Source of the DNA: a virus
Length of the DNA: 64,000 bases
IMG/VR virus record: IMGVR_UViG_3300042484_001031
Coordinates: 1 to 64,000 of that record
Direction: 5' to 3' (one strand)
Within the stretch, counting starts at the first letter, position 1; every line of letters begins with the position of its first letter. Shown in pieces: positions 13,993 through 20,975 of this stretch. The notes beneath the pieces are model-generated. The model did not search any database and was not told the DNA's origin. It worked only from the letters and a program-made list of their open reading frames with translations. The position numbers and the translations under genes are program-made.

Positions 13993-14584
13993 ATCTTCCT
14001 GCGTTTGACCAATTAGTGCGATATGCGTTTTTTAAAAATGTGCAACGAACTACAGTATCAATTGGTATCAAAGTACGATTATATAATATTTGCCAATGTA
14101 AATTATACTTGCATTGATGTTTTAAAGGTATCATATACTCATCGAAATAATCATATCTTTCATTAGCCCATTCACTGAAGGTAAATCTTCTTAATAACTT
14201 TGCATGTTTAGCAGACCATAATGTATAAAACTTTAATCTACCTCGTTCTTCATTGTGCTTGATTGCAGTATCTAGTAATAATTGTGCTACTTTTTTATCC
14301 CCTGAGTTTTTTATGTGTGTTCCGTACCAACTAGCATCATCTGTTGATTCATAGAATCCTATCAAACCCTGAACTATACCTCCGTCATCTATAGCACCAT
14401 AGGCATGATAATTATTCAAATCTGACAAATATGTGTCGCTGAATGCAGTATGATAATATTCTACATAGTCTTGGTCAGTAGCAACAAAATAATTACTGTG
14501 AACCATGGAGCCCATATATTTTTTCTTTTCAAAAAGTCTACGTACACCTAATATATTAGATGAATCTAATTTAACAATTTTCAT
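13988..14584 (-). CDS. GNAT-like acetyltransferase
   Basis: 198 aa. Weak GNAT pattern: a central strand-rich part (YHAYGAIDDGGIVQGLIGFYES) then a helix (KKVAQLLLDTAIKHNEERG) and KFYTLWSAKHAKLLRRF, the usual site of acyl-CoA-binding and C-terminal strands. The canonical R/Q-x-x-G-x-G/A loop is not clear. It overlaps the upstream PP-loop gene by ATGA, suggesting one enzyme makes the amine or thio group the other acylates, which is inference. Confidence 0.55.
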   Translation of the reverse strand: MKIVKLDSSNILGVRRLFEKKKYMGSMVHSNYFVATDQDYVEYYHTAFSDTYLSDLNNYHAYGAIDDGGIVQGLIGFYESTDDASWYGTHIKNSGDKKVAQLLLDTAIKHNEERGRLKFYTLWSAKHAKLLRRFTFSEWANERYDYFDEYMIPLKHQCKYNLHWQILYNRTLIPIDTVVRCTFLKNAYRTNWSNAGRL

Positions 14585-15498
14585 TCATTACCTTTTAACA
14601 TATTAATAACTTTATTAAATTCTATTCCATCAACATTTGATTCTAATCTCATTATTTGTTCATATGTTAGCTGTCTATACGCTTCAAAATTAAAACCCAA
14701 TAATTTTTCAAATCCATGTGTCTTTTTACGAACTCTAATTTCAGGTACTAGCTTTTTTAATATAGTATTTTTGCTACTTACTGATGATAGTTTATAATTA
14801 TATTTGGTAGATACTAAATTAACAATATCAGGATCTTCTAAATAATAGAGTAACAATTCAGGAGTATAACTAAAATATTCATTAACCAATGGTATACCAA
14901 ATTTTAAACTAAAACGCATTGCACTAGCATCTTCATTCTCACGTATACAGTAAAACCAAGTACTTGGATCAGTATTGATATTTCTTTTTAAAAATACTTC
15001 CCCACCCATTACTGCCGGCATTCCTATTTTTTTAATAGAATGATATACCATTAAATATGTAATCTGTGTACATTGCAATTCTCTACCAAACTCACTAGCC
15101 TCACCGCTGTATAGAAAATCTTTTACATCAAAATCTATGATGTTCAACTCTAAATCTAATTCTGTAGCTAAATCAATTGCTTCATTCACATCAAAAATAT
15201 TATAGTCATCTTTAAATTTAATGACAAAACATTTGGGTTTTATACCAATATCTACAAAGTTTCTAGCAACAATTTCGCTATCTGTTCCGCCACTGAGAAA
15301 CAATGCAATATCCGATTTGTAGTCTTGGTAAATCAAATCAGCCGTTCTATGTAATTCTTGCTTATAATTACTTTTTTTATAATGATCCTTATCAATTGAT
15401 CCCAAAAAAATCTTGTAACGCTGTATTGGTGAGGTTCTGTATCCAAACTCTACCCCATCAATTGAATATTTTAAATGATTTTGATGAGTAAAATACAT
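14581..15498 (-). CDS. PP-loop ATP pyrophosphatase, asparagine-synthase-like (second)
   Basis: 305 aa, SGGTDS at 69-74 within LFLSGGTDSEIVARNF, the classical PP-loop, then VMGGEVF, which matches the downstream Gly-rich/Asp motif region of the family. It is shorter than and divergent from the gene at 7650. Likely adenylates a carboxyl or carbonyl group. A CTAAATA late-like motif lies 7 nt before the ATG. It is followed by the coupled GNAT-like gene (ATGA overlap). Confidence 0.75.
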   Translation of the reverse strand: MYFTHQNHLKYSIDGVEFGYRTSPIQRYKIFLGSIDKDHYKKSNYKQELHRTADLIYQDYKSDIALFLSGGTDSEIVARNFVDIGIKPKCFVIKFKDDYNIFDVNEAIDLATELDLELNIIDFDVKDFLYSGEASEFGRELQCTQITYLMVYHSIKKIGMPAVMGGEVFLKRNINTDPSTWFYCIRENEDASAMRFSLKFGIPLVNEYFSYTPELLLYYLEDPDIVNLVSTKYNYKLSSVSSKNTILKKLVPEIRVRKKTHGFEKLLGFNFEAYRQLTYEQIMRLESNVDGIEFNKVINMLKGNE

Positions 15499-15519
15499 AG
15501 TATGTTATTTAGCAGTGAA

Positions 15520-16110
15520 TTAGTCTGAGTATATTTTAACAACATCTTCAAAGTTTGGATTACCTGCAAATCTAATACTCATTAAGTATCTATAGTTTTT
15601 GTTTAACTTATTATCTATTCTATGCCAAACATCTGTATTAACTATAGATGGTGTTTCAATCAAACATCGGTGTGCCGGTGTGTACACACCGGCTGGTGTG
15701 TCTTCTATTCTATATGATGAATGATTTTTTTCAATTGTTGTTAATCTTACATTAGTGTATCCGGAAACAACTTTAAATTCATCAAATATATTTTCAAACC
15801 AATCCATAAATCCCTCATCACAATTAAGTAATGGTATATTTAATGCAGCTTTTCTATCAATGCCATCACGATGAACCATGCCGGTTGATTCCGGGGTAAT
15901 AGCAAATATTTGAAATACTACCGGTTTTATTTTTAAACCAGCAAGCATCCAATCGGGAAAGTTATTTAGTTGTCTGTATATGATAGTATGACCGTCGCCG
16001 GTTTTTTCAGATAATATTTTTGCCCGATCATTATTAATAAATTGATTACCATATTCTTTTAATCTAAGAAAAAAGTCATTCCATTCTAAATGTGTTACTA
16101 CATTATTCAT
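15520..16110 (-). CDS. Fe(II)/2OG oxygenase-like protein
   Basis: 196 aa with H80-x-D82 (MVHRDGID), H163 (DVWHRID) and R174 (NYRYLMSIRF). The middle has NHSSYRIEDTPAG, closely like NHSSYIVEEGFG in the gene at 16739, so the two are paralogues. The start overlaps the stop of the preceding gene (ATGA). Substrate unknown. Confidence 0.78.
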   Translation of the reverse strand: MNNVVTHLEWNDFFLRLKEYGNQFINNDRAKILSEKTGDGHTIIYRQLNNFPDWMLAGLKIKPVVFQIFAITPESTGMVHRDGIDRKAALNIPLLNCDEGFMDWFENIFDEFKVVSGYTNVRLTTIEKNHSSYRIEDTPAGVYTPAHRCLIETPSIVNTDVWHRIDNKLNKNYRYLMSIRFAGNPNFEDVVKIYSD

Positions 16111-16706
16111 TTTTTAATATCCAATATAGAAACTATACGAGGTTGTTCTACATTCATTTCTTCATAATCAACCCCGTGACTTAAATTACCATCATCAAAC
16201 ATAAAAGAATTATCCATTCCTTCTTCCCATTTCTTTTTATCTCCCTCAATGTTAAATGTAAATCCGGGATTTGTTTGAAAACATATATGGGCTCGCCAAG
16301 CATGATTACTAACTCCATAATGATATGATAAGTTTGCTTTGGGATATGCAATATTAAAGAAACATTGTTCCAGTGTGTCATCAAACGTGTTTATAAAATC
16401 CTGCCATCTTATCAATTTGTTATACACTTCAGGATATCTATTTTTAAATGGGTATCTATATAAACCATGTGTATCTGTCCATCTTGTTAATCTTAATTCA
16501 TTTACATCTAATAAAGTTTTAGTAAGCTTAAATGCAACAACATCAATTCTACCATCATATAATAATTCTCCGGTGTTTCGTATGTATTTAGGTTTATCTG
16601 CCTTATTCATAGGCATCACGTGTTCAATAAATTCTGATTTTAACTCATCGTAATGAGTTGTATAATAATCAGCTATTTTTCCAATAAAAGGTAAAAAATG
16701 TGTCAT
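16107..16706 (-). CDS. AspH-like hydroxylase with HxG motif
   Basis: 199 aa. The first motif reads H129-Y-G131 in LSYHYGVSNHAWRAH, then FTFNIEGDKKKW, FMFDDGNLSH177GVDY and PRIVSILDI. The missing Asp is not necessarily a defect: vertebrate aspartate beta-hydroxylase also has Gly in this position, and the HxGxxN...R arrangement and downstream SHGV fit that family. It may thus be the closest relative of true Asp/Asn hydroxylases here. It is coupled to the gene at 15520 by ATGA. Confidence 0.82.
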   Translation of the reverse strand: MTHFLPFIGKIADYYTTHYDELKSEFIEHVMPMNKADKPKYIRNTGELLYDGRIDVVAFKLTKTLLDVNELRLTRWTDTHGLYRYPFKNRYPEVYNKLIRWQDFINTFDDTLEQCFFNIAYPKANLSYHYGVSNHAWRAHICFQTNPGFTFNIEGDKKKWEEGMDNSFMFDDGNLSHGVDYEEMNVEQPRIVSILDIKK

Positions 16707-16738
16707 TATTATTTCAATAAAAATTAATCTCTAGGGTG

Positions 16739-17332
16739 CTATATCTCATCTTTATACCTGATCATCTTATTTAATATATCAAACTTAGTACCAAATCCAT
16801 ATGTAATAAGATATCTAGGTATATCTAGTTTACCCTCGACTGCATGAATTTGATTAGTATTTAATAAGTACCCAAACCCTTCTTCAACTATATAGGAACT
16901 ATGATTATTTTCAAAGTTTTCATAAACACCGTCATTACTTATTTTAGTGATTGCTGTAGAACTATTTTTAATCCCTATATTAATACATGAGTATCTCCCG
17001 GCTTCATCTCTATGAGGTATAATATTACCTAAGGTACGTATTAAATGAACTCTTTCTATAGTAGGTGGAGAATTATTTGGGAGAACAGTGGTCAATACTT
17101 CTATCACTTTGTTAACCATTTGAGATAATATCGGGTGCTTAAATGTATGCCGAGTAAATGCAATTGATCCTATTATAGATCCTTCATTTCTATATTCCAT
17201 CCAGCACGGGTAGTCGGGTATTACAAAATCTCCACCATATTTATGAATAACAGTTTCTAGTTTTTCTGCTTCATCAACATATATTTGAAAATCGTTTGGA
17301 TTAATTAATTTACCTAGAGGTATAATGTTCAT
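16739..17332 (-). CDS. Fe(II)/2OG oxygenase-like protein
   Basis: 197 aa with H107-x-D109 (IPHRDEAG), H163 (NQIHAVEG) and R173 (IPRYLITYGF), a complete site. LNTNQIH and the NHSSY segment are shared with the gene at 15520. The start overlaps the stop of the GNAT-like gene (ATGA), so it is co-translated with it. Confidence 0.8.
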   Translation of the reverse strand: MNIIPLGKLINPNDFQIYVDEAEKLETVIHKYGGDFVIPDYPCWMEYRNEGSIIGSIAFTRHTFKHPILSQMVNKVIEVLTTVLPNNSPPTIERVHLIRTLGNIIPHRDEAGRYSCINIGIKNSSTAITKISNDGVYENFENNHSSYIVEEGFGYLLNTNQIHAVEGKLDIPRYLITYGFGTKFDILNKMIRYKDEI

Positions 17333-17868
17333 TTTTGATACTCTGCCACGTATTGTTCTGTATAGTAGATTGTTTTCTTTCCAATTGGTTTAAAATTTCG
17401 ATATATGTCAGGCCAATCATTAAATAATCCACCTGCTTTACCTTGTTCCACTCTAACAAACCATTCGTAAATCTTTTTATTGTATTCATTACATGTAAAC
17501 CATATATGTTTGTAATCTTTTACTTCTGCTAAGGCTAATGGTAGAATATTATTAGCTATATGATAGTTCATTCTAAACTTGGGTATAGTATACATACGTG
17601 TTAACATTAATGCAATATTATTGTCTAAATCATATTCATTCCATCCTGCACTAGCAATATAATTACCATCTTCCTCTATAATATAGTATTTACCCTGCCC
17701 TAATTTATATCTTCCGGACTTTAATGTATTAAACAAATTACCCGGAGTACTTTCATAATCCGGGTGATAGTTAGTAACATAACTTTCTTTATCAATGTGT
17801 GATAAACCTTGTTTTAATAAAGTTATTACACGTTGATTATTTAGGCCATGTATTTCATGCACGATCAT
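17329..17868 (-). CDS. GNAT-like acetyltransferase
   Basis: 179 aa. The middle (YYIIEEDGNYIASAGWNEYD, then LTRMYTIPKFRMNYHIANNILPLAL, then HIWFTCNEYNKKIYEWFVR) follows the GNAT order of strands, acyl-CoA loop and C-terminal helix. The start codon follows the rubredoxin stop with no gap (TAA-ATG), linking the oxygenase island to the iron/redox unit in one transcript. Confidence 0.6.
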   Translation of the reverse strand: MIVHEIHGLNNQRVITLLKQGLSHIDKESYVTNYHPDYESTPGNLFNTLKSGRYKLGQGKYYIIEEDGNYIASAGWNEYDLDNNIALMLTRMYTIPKFRMNYHIANNILPLALAEVKDYKHIWFTCNEYNKKIYEWFVRVEQGKAGGLFNDWPDIYRNFKPIGKKTIYYTEQYVAEYQK

Positions 17869-17997
17869 TTATAATGTTTCGTAGTCTACTTTAAAACCAC
17901 CGCACTCTGGACAAGGAAAATCTTCTGGTAGATCATCCCATTTACCTTCTGTTTCTTCATCGTGAACATGTCCACAAATTACACATACATGATCCAT
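17869..17997 (-). CDS. Rubredoxin
   Basis: 42 aa. CVICG at 5-9 and CPECGG at 29-34 are the two Cys pairs that bind one iron, and LPEDFPCPECGGFK is typical of the family. Rubredoxins pass single electrons, here most likely to the rubrerythrin made from the gene just upstream. The start shares one base with that gene's stop (TAATG). In most bacteria this module is fused to the C-terminus of rubrerythrin; here it is separate and slightly shorter than a usual free rubredoxin. Confidence 0.9.
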   Translation of the reverse strand: MDHVCVICGHVHDEETEGKWDDLPEDFPCPECGGFKVDYETL

Positions 17998-18461
17998 TAT
18001 TCTGCTCCCTTTGTTAATTCATCTAATTTAGCTTGATATGCTTCAGCATGGCGCTTCTCTACTTTAGCAAGAGCCGCAAAACGTTTTTCAGCTTTCTTTA
18101 GTATTTCTTGGAACTCACTAGCATGACGCTGTGATTCTTCAATCTGATGTTGTGCTTCTTTGGCTGCACCTAGATTACCTTCAAATTCAGCAATCTCACG
18201 GAACTCTGGGTACATAATCTGATACTCATAAGTCTCACCCTCAATAGCCATCTCTAAACATTGTTTAGTATCTGGTTTCTTAATAAGTAATTCTAAATGA
18301 CCCCATGCATGTAATAATTCTTGGTCTGCTGTATGCTCAAAATGTTTTGCAATATCTTCATGCCCCTCAGCACGTGCAATTTTTGCAAAATATTTATATT
18401 TTACATGTGCCTGGCTTTCACCGGCTAGTGCCCCTTGTAGGCTAGTTATAGTTTCTGACAT
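17997..18461 (-). CDS. Rubrerythrin (di-iron domain only)
   Basis: 154 aa four-helix bundle with E15, E48-LLH51, a second Glu-rich half (EFEGNLGAAKEAQHQIEESQRH) and no C-terminal rubredoxin domain. Rubrerythrin reduces hydrogen peroxide using a di-iron site. The ribosome site AAAGGAG lies 7 nt before the ATG. The missing domain is encoded by the next gene, to which it is coupled by TAATG. It could protect iron enzymes of the phage from peroxide. Confidence 0.92.
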   Translation of the reverse strand: MSETITSLQGALAGESQAHVKYKYFAKIARAEGHEDIAKHFEHTADQELLHAWGHLELLIKKPDTKQCLEMAIEGETYEYQIMYPEFREIAEFEGNLGAAKEAQHQIEESQRHASEFQEILKKAEKRFAALAKVEKRHAEAYQAKLDELTKGAE

Positions 18462-18482
18462 AGTTTCTCCTTTGTGTGTATA

Positions 18483-18785
18483 TCATTCATCAGATGGTAT
18501 TAAACCATTACTGTGTTTATCTGTTGTTTTTTCAACATCCTGAAACAAACGTTTCTCTTGTGCTGTTAATGTATCTTTATGTGATCTGCGTGGGTTACCG
18601 CATAAGGGACATTGTGGGTTACCACAATCCATAACATGATGTTTAGCTAACCGATGTGGTTCTTTTATTACTTTATCTTTGTTAGATAATCCGTGTGCTT
18701 TTGCTATCTTAACTTGTTTCTTAACTGCTAGTTCGTCACGATGACGGCGTTGTGAGTTTAAAAATTTTGCTAATTCATTGGCCAT
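18483..18785 (-). CDS. Small basic zinc-knuckle protein
   Basis: 100 aa. A Cys4 motif, C-GNPQ-C-PL-C-GNPR (residues about 54-65), in a Lys/Arg-rich protein beginning MANELAKFLNSQRRHRDELAVKK; likely zinc- and nucleic-acid-binding. Similar proteins are familiar in phages, but without known function. The start lies inside the end of iscU (11-bp overlap). Confidence 0.65.
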   Translation of the reverse strand: MANELAKFLNSQRRHRDELAVKKQVKIAKAHGLSNKDKVIKEPHRLAKHHVMDCGNPQCPLCGNPRRSHKDTLTAQEKRLFQDVEKTTDKHSNGLIPSDE

Positions 18786-19164
18786 TATATCTCTTTCTAT
18801 AATCTTCTACTGCGGCTTTGATGGCGTCTTCGGCGAGGATACTGCAGTGGATTTTGACTGGGGGGAGGCTGAGTTCGTCGGCAATATGGGAGTTTTTAAT
18901 GGATGTTGCTTCATCCAATGTTTTACCCTTGACCCAGTCTGTGACAAGACTTGAAGAAGCAATTGCCGACCCACACCCATATGTTTTAAATTTGGCATCT
19001 GTTATAATTCCTGTTTCTTTATTTACTTTAATTTGTAATTTCATTACATCACCGCATGCAGGTGCGCCAACCATACCAGTACCAATACCAGTATCACTCT
19101 TATCAAAAGATCCGACATTCCTGGGATTTTCATAGTGGTCAATAACTTGTGCGCTATAAGCCAT
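18775..19164 (-). CDS. Fe-S cluster scaffold protein IscU
   Basis: 129 aa, almost collinear with bacterial IscU: the cluster ligands C37, C63, C106 and D39 and H105 are all present, as is the LPPVK motif (99-103) that binds the HscA chaperone. IscU receives sulphur from IscS and passes 2Fe-2S or 4Fe-4S clusters to targets. No iscS, hscA or hscB is in the window, so host partners are needed. The ribosome site AAAAAGGAT is inside the end of the preceding small gene. High similarity to proteobacterial IscU suggests acquisition from a host. Confidence 0.95.
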   Translation of the reverse strand: MAYSAQVIDHYENPRNVGSFDKSDTGIGTGMVGAPACGDVMKLQIKVNKETGIITDAKFKTYGCGSAIASSSLVTDWVKGKTLDEATSIKNSHIADELSLPPVKIHCSILAEDAIKAAVEDYRKRYNGQ

Positions 19165-19167
19165 ATA

Positions 19168-19284
19168 TTAATCCTTTTTGAACATAGTCAAAATCTTTGC
19201 TTGTATATTCTTTGCAAACTGAGGCTGCGGGAAATTCCAACCAATAAATGCACCTAGTGCTAACCAAAATAACGTTTCTAACAT
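19168..19284 (-). CDS. 38-aa single-pass membrane protein
   Basis: MLETLFWLALGAFIGWNF begins a hydrophobic helix, followed by a basic tail ending MFKKD. The ribosome site AAGGAG lies 8 nt upstream. It is directly upstream of iscU. Function unknown; the strong ribosome site and operon position support a real gene. Confidence 0.72.
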   Translation of the reverse strand: MLETLFWLALGAFIGWNFPQPQFAKNIQAKILTMFKKD

Positions 19285-19312
19285 AATATATTCTCCTTGT
19301 ATGTTATTGTAT

Positions 19313-19873
19313 TTAGTCGTTAGGATCATCTATTACAATCCAACCTAATTTTAACAAATCTTCTCGTATTTCAACTGTTACAACACTTTCTGGAACAAAC
19401 TTCTTACATTGTATGTAATATTCTTGTTGTTCTTTAGTTAATGCTTGATATTCATCATCATCTAGTATCTTAGTATCTCTGATACCAGAGCAATACCAAT
19501 CAATGTAGTCACCCTTCTCTTGCATATCAGCAACAATACCACCAGCATGTCTCCAACTACAACTCCACTTTTTCTCAGTTAGTATGGGCCATACATCATT
19601 TTTAGTAAAATCATTGTTACACATGGAAGCATAAAGATGTTGAGCATAAACATCATCAGCCTTAGTTTTATCAATTATCCATTGAGTACTACGTAAGTCA
19701 TACTCCATGTTGTCTTTTTGCCACTCAGGATCTACTATGTTGGCTTCATCTTGTTCTTTGGCTGTTTTCCACATGTTAATGTAAGTTTCAGGAAGTTCTT
19801 TACCATCTTCTTCTGCACGTTTCTTTGCACCTTCAAGTTGGAATGTATGACGGTTTGGACTACTACTTATCAT
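19313..19873 (-). CDS. Conserved phage protein of unknown function, 186 aa
   Basis: Acidic, soluble protein with WSCSWRHAGGIVADM and DYIDWYCSGI in the middle and a C-terminal VEIREDLLKLGWI strand. I do not recognise a catalytic family, although the pattern resembles hypothetical proteins of marine T4-like phages. It overlaps the DUF2452 gene by 11 bp and is probably co-translated. Confidence 0.65.
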   Translation of the reverse strand: MISSSPNRHTFQLEGAKKRAEEDGKELPETYINMWKTAKEQDEANIVDPEWQKDNMEYDLRSTQWIIDKTKADDVYAQHLYASMCNNDFTKNDVWPILTEKKWSCSWRHAGGIVADMQEKGDYIDWYCSGIRDTKILDDDEYQALTKEQQEYYIQCKKFVPESVVTVEIREDLLKLGWIVIDDPND

Positions 19874-20339
19874 CTTCTACCTCTATCCAAGTGTGATCGC
19901 CTAACCATTTAACTCTACAAATATATTCGTACTGTTCAGGGGCAGTACCCGACCAATCATTGGGTCCATGAATACTTAATCTAGTAAACTGTTTCAATGT
20001 ATCAAACAACAACCAATAGATATTACCATTTGCCAATTGAAAATCGTATTTTGCGGCATGAATCATATCAGTCAAATCTAATCTATGTTTAATCTGTTCT
20101 GCTTGTTTCTGTAATACAGTTACTAGTTCCATGATTCTATCATATTCTTGTTTAGCATGTAGTCTAGCAACATTAAGCATAATATCTTTATGCTTCTCTA
20201 CAGGAACTAAATCAAACTTGGGTCCACTACTTTCTGTGGGATAAGGTGTTACATTACGATTAAAGAAATGTATCAATGATCCACTAGTGGTGGAATCATA
20301 ACTGCTAACACCATTTGCTGAATTTGGTTTGTCTGACAT
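19863..20339 (-). CDS. DUF2452 family phage protein
   Basis: 158 aa. The segment GPKFDLVPVEKHKDIMLNVARLHAKQEYDRIMELV and the later YEYICRVKWLGDHTWIEVE are characteristic of DUF2452. Function unknown. It is located between the lysis hydrolase and the 186-aa gene. Confidence 0.8.
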   Translation of the reverse strand: MSDKPNSANGVSSYDSTTSGSLIHFFNRNVTPYPTESSGPKFDLVPVEKHKDIMLNVARLHAKQEYDRIMELVTVLQKQAEQIKHRLDLTDMIHAAKYDFQLANGNIYWLLFDTLKQFTRLSIHGPNDWSGTAPEQYEYICRVKWLGDHTWIEVEDDK

Positions 20340-20345
20340 TAGATA

Positions 20346-20939
20346 TTATATATCATTTTCTGATTTAACTGTAATCTTTTGGGTAGGCTTTTTAGCCTTA
20401 CTATAGAATATGTGATTGCCAATCTTTGCTACTTGTTTATAAGGCCATAATGGATCTACACTTAAATTGTGAAAAAATAATGTTGATTTTGGCACTACAT
20501 CAGTATACGCATCATGTGCTAGTACATCATATGCTACCTGTTCTGCTTGTTTATATCTTGCGCTGTTTTTATTGGGATCATTTTTCCCCTCACATACCCA
20601 ACTAAACTGACATAGTTTTACCTTTTGCATTTCATCGTCTATAATTTTATCTACATATGATGCTTGATATATTACAGCGCAGGGATCTTTGCCAAATCCA
20701 TGTGCTATTCTATTCATTACCACACGTGCTACTGCCGCTTGCCCATTTAATGATTCACCACCTGCTTCATAAAATATATTCTTGGCCATACATGTTAATT
20801 GCTTTGGATCTACCGTTTTTGCAACTTTGGGTTCTTCTACAGGTTTAGGTTCTGTTGATGTTGTCAATTGGTCAAACGTTAGAACCACTGTTATAAGTAT
20901 TAATACTATTAAAATTTTAATAGGTTGGATTAAATTCAT
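20346..20939 (-). CDS. SleB-type cell wall hydrolase (endolysin-like)
   Basis: 197 aa. The N-terminal hydrophobic helix (residues 6-22) is a signal anchor, followed by a Pro-rich linker and a Hydrolase_2 (PF07486) domain: NIFYEAGGES with catalytic E58, QAAVARVVMNR, a central QFSW and a C-terminal TLFFHN. It cleaves peptidoglycan and could act as a signal-arrest endolysin or a virion lysin. No holin is recognised beside it. Confidence 0.88.
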   Translation of the reverse strand: MNLIQPIKILIVLILITVVLTFDQLTTSTEPKPVEEPKVAKTVDPKQLTCMAKNIFYEAGGESLNGQAAVARVVMNRIAHGFGKDPCAVIYQASYVDKIIDDEMQKVKLCQFSWVCEGKNDPNKNSARYKQAEQVAYDVLAHDAYTDVVPKSTLFFHNLSVDPLWPYKQVAKIGNHIFYSKAKKPTQKITVKSENDI

Positions 20940-20975
20940 AATTTATCCTTTCTGCTTATTTCTAAGCTATGAAAT

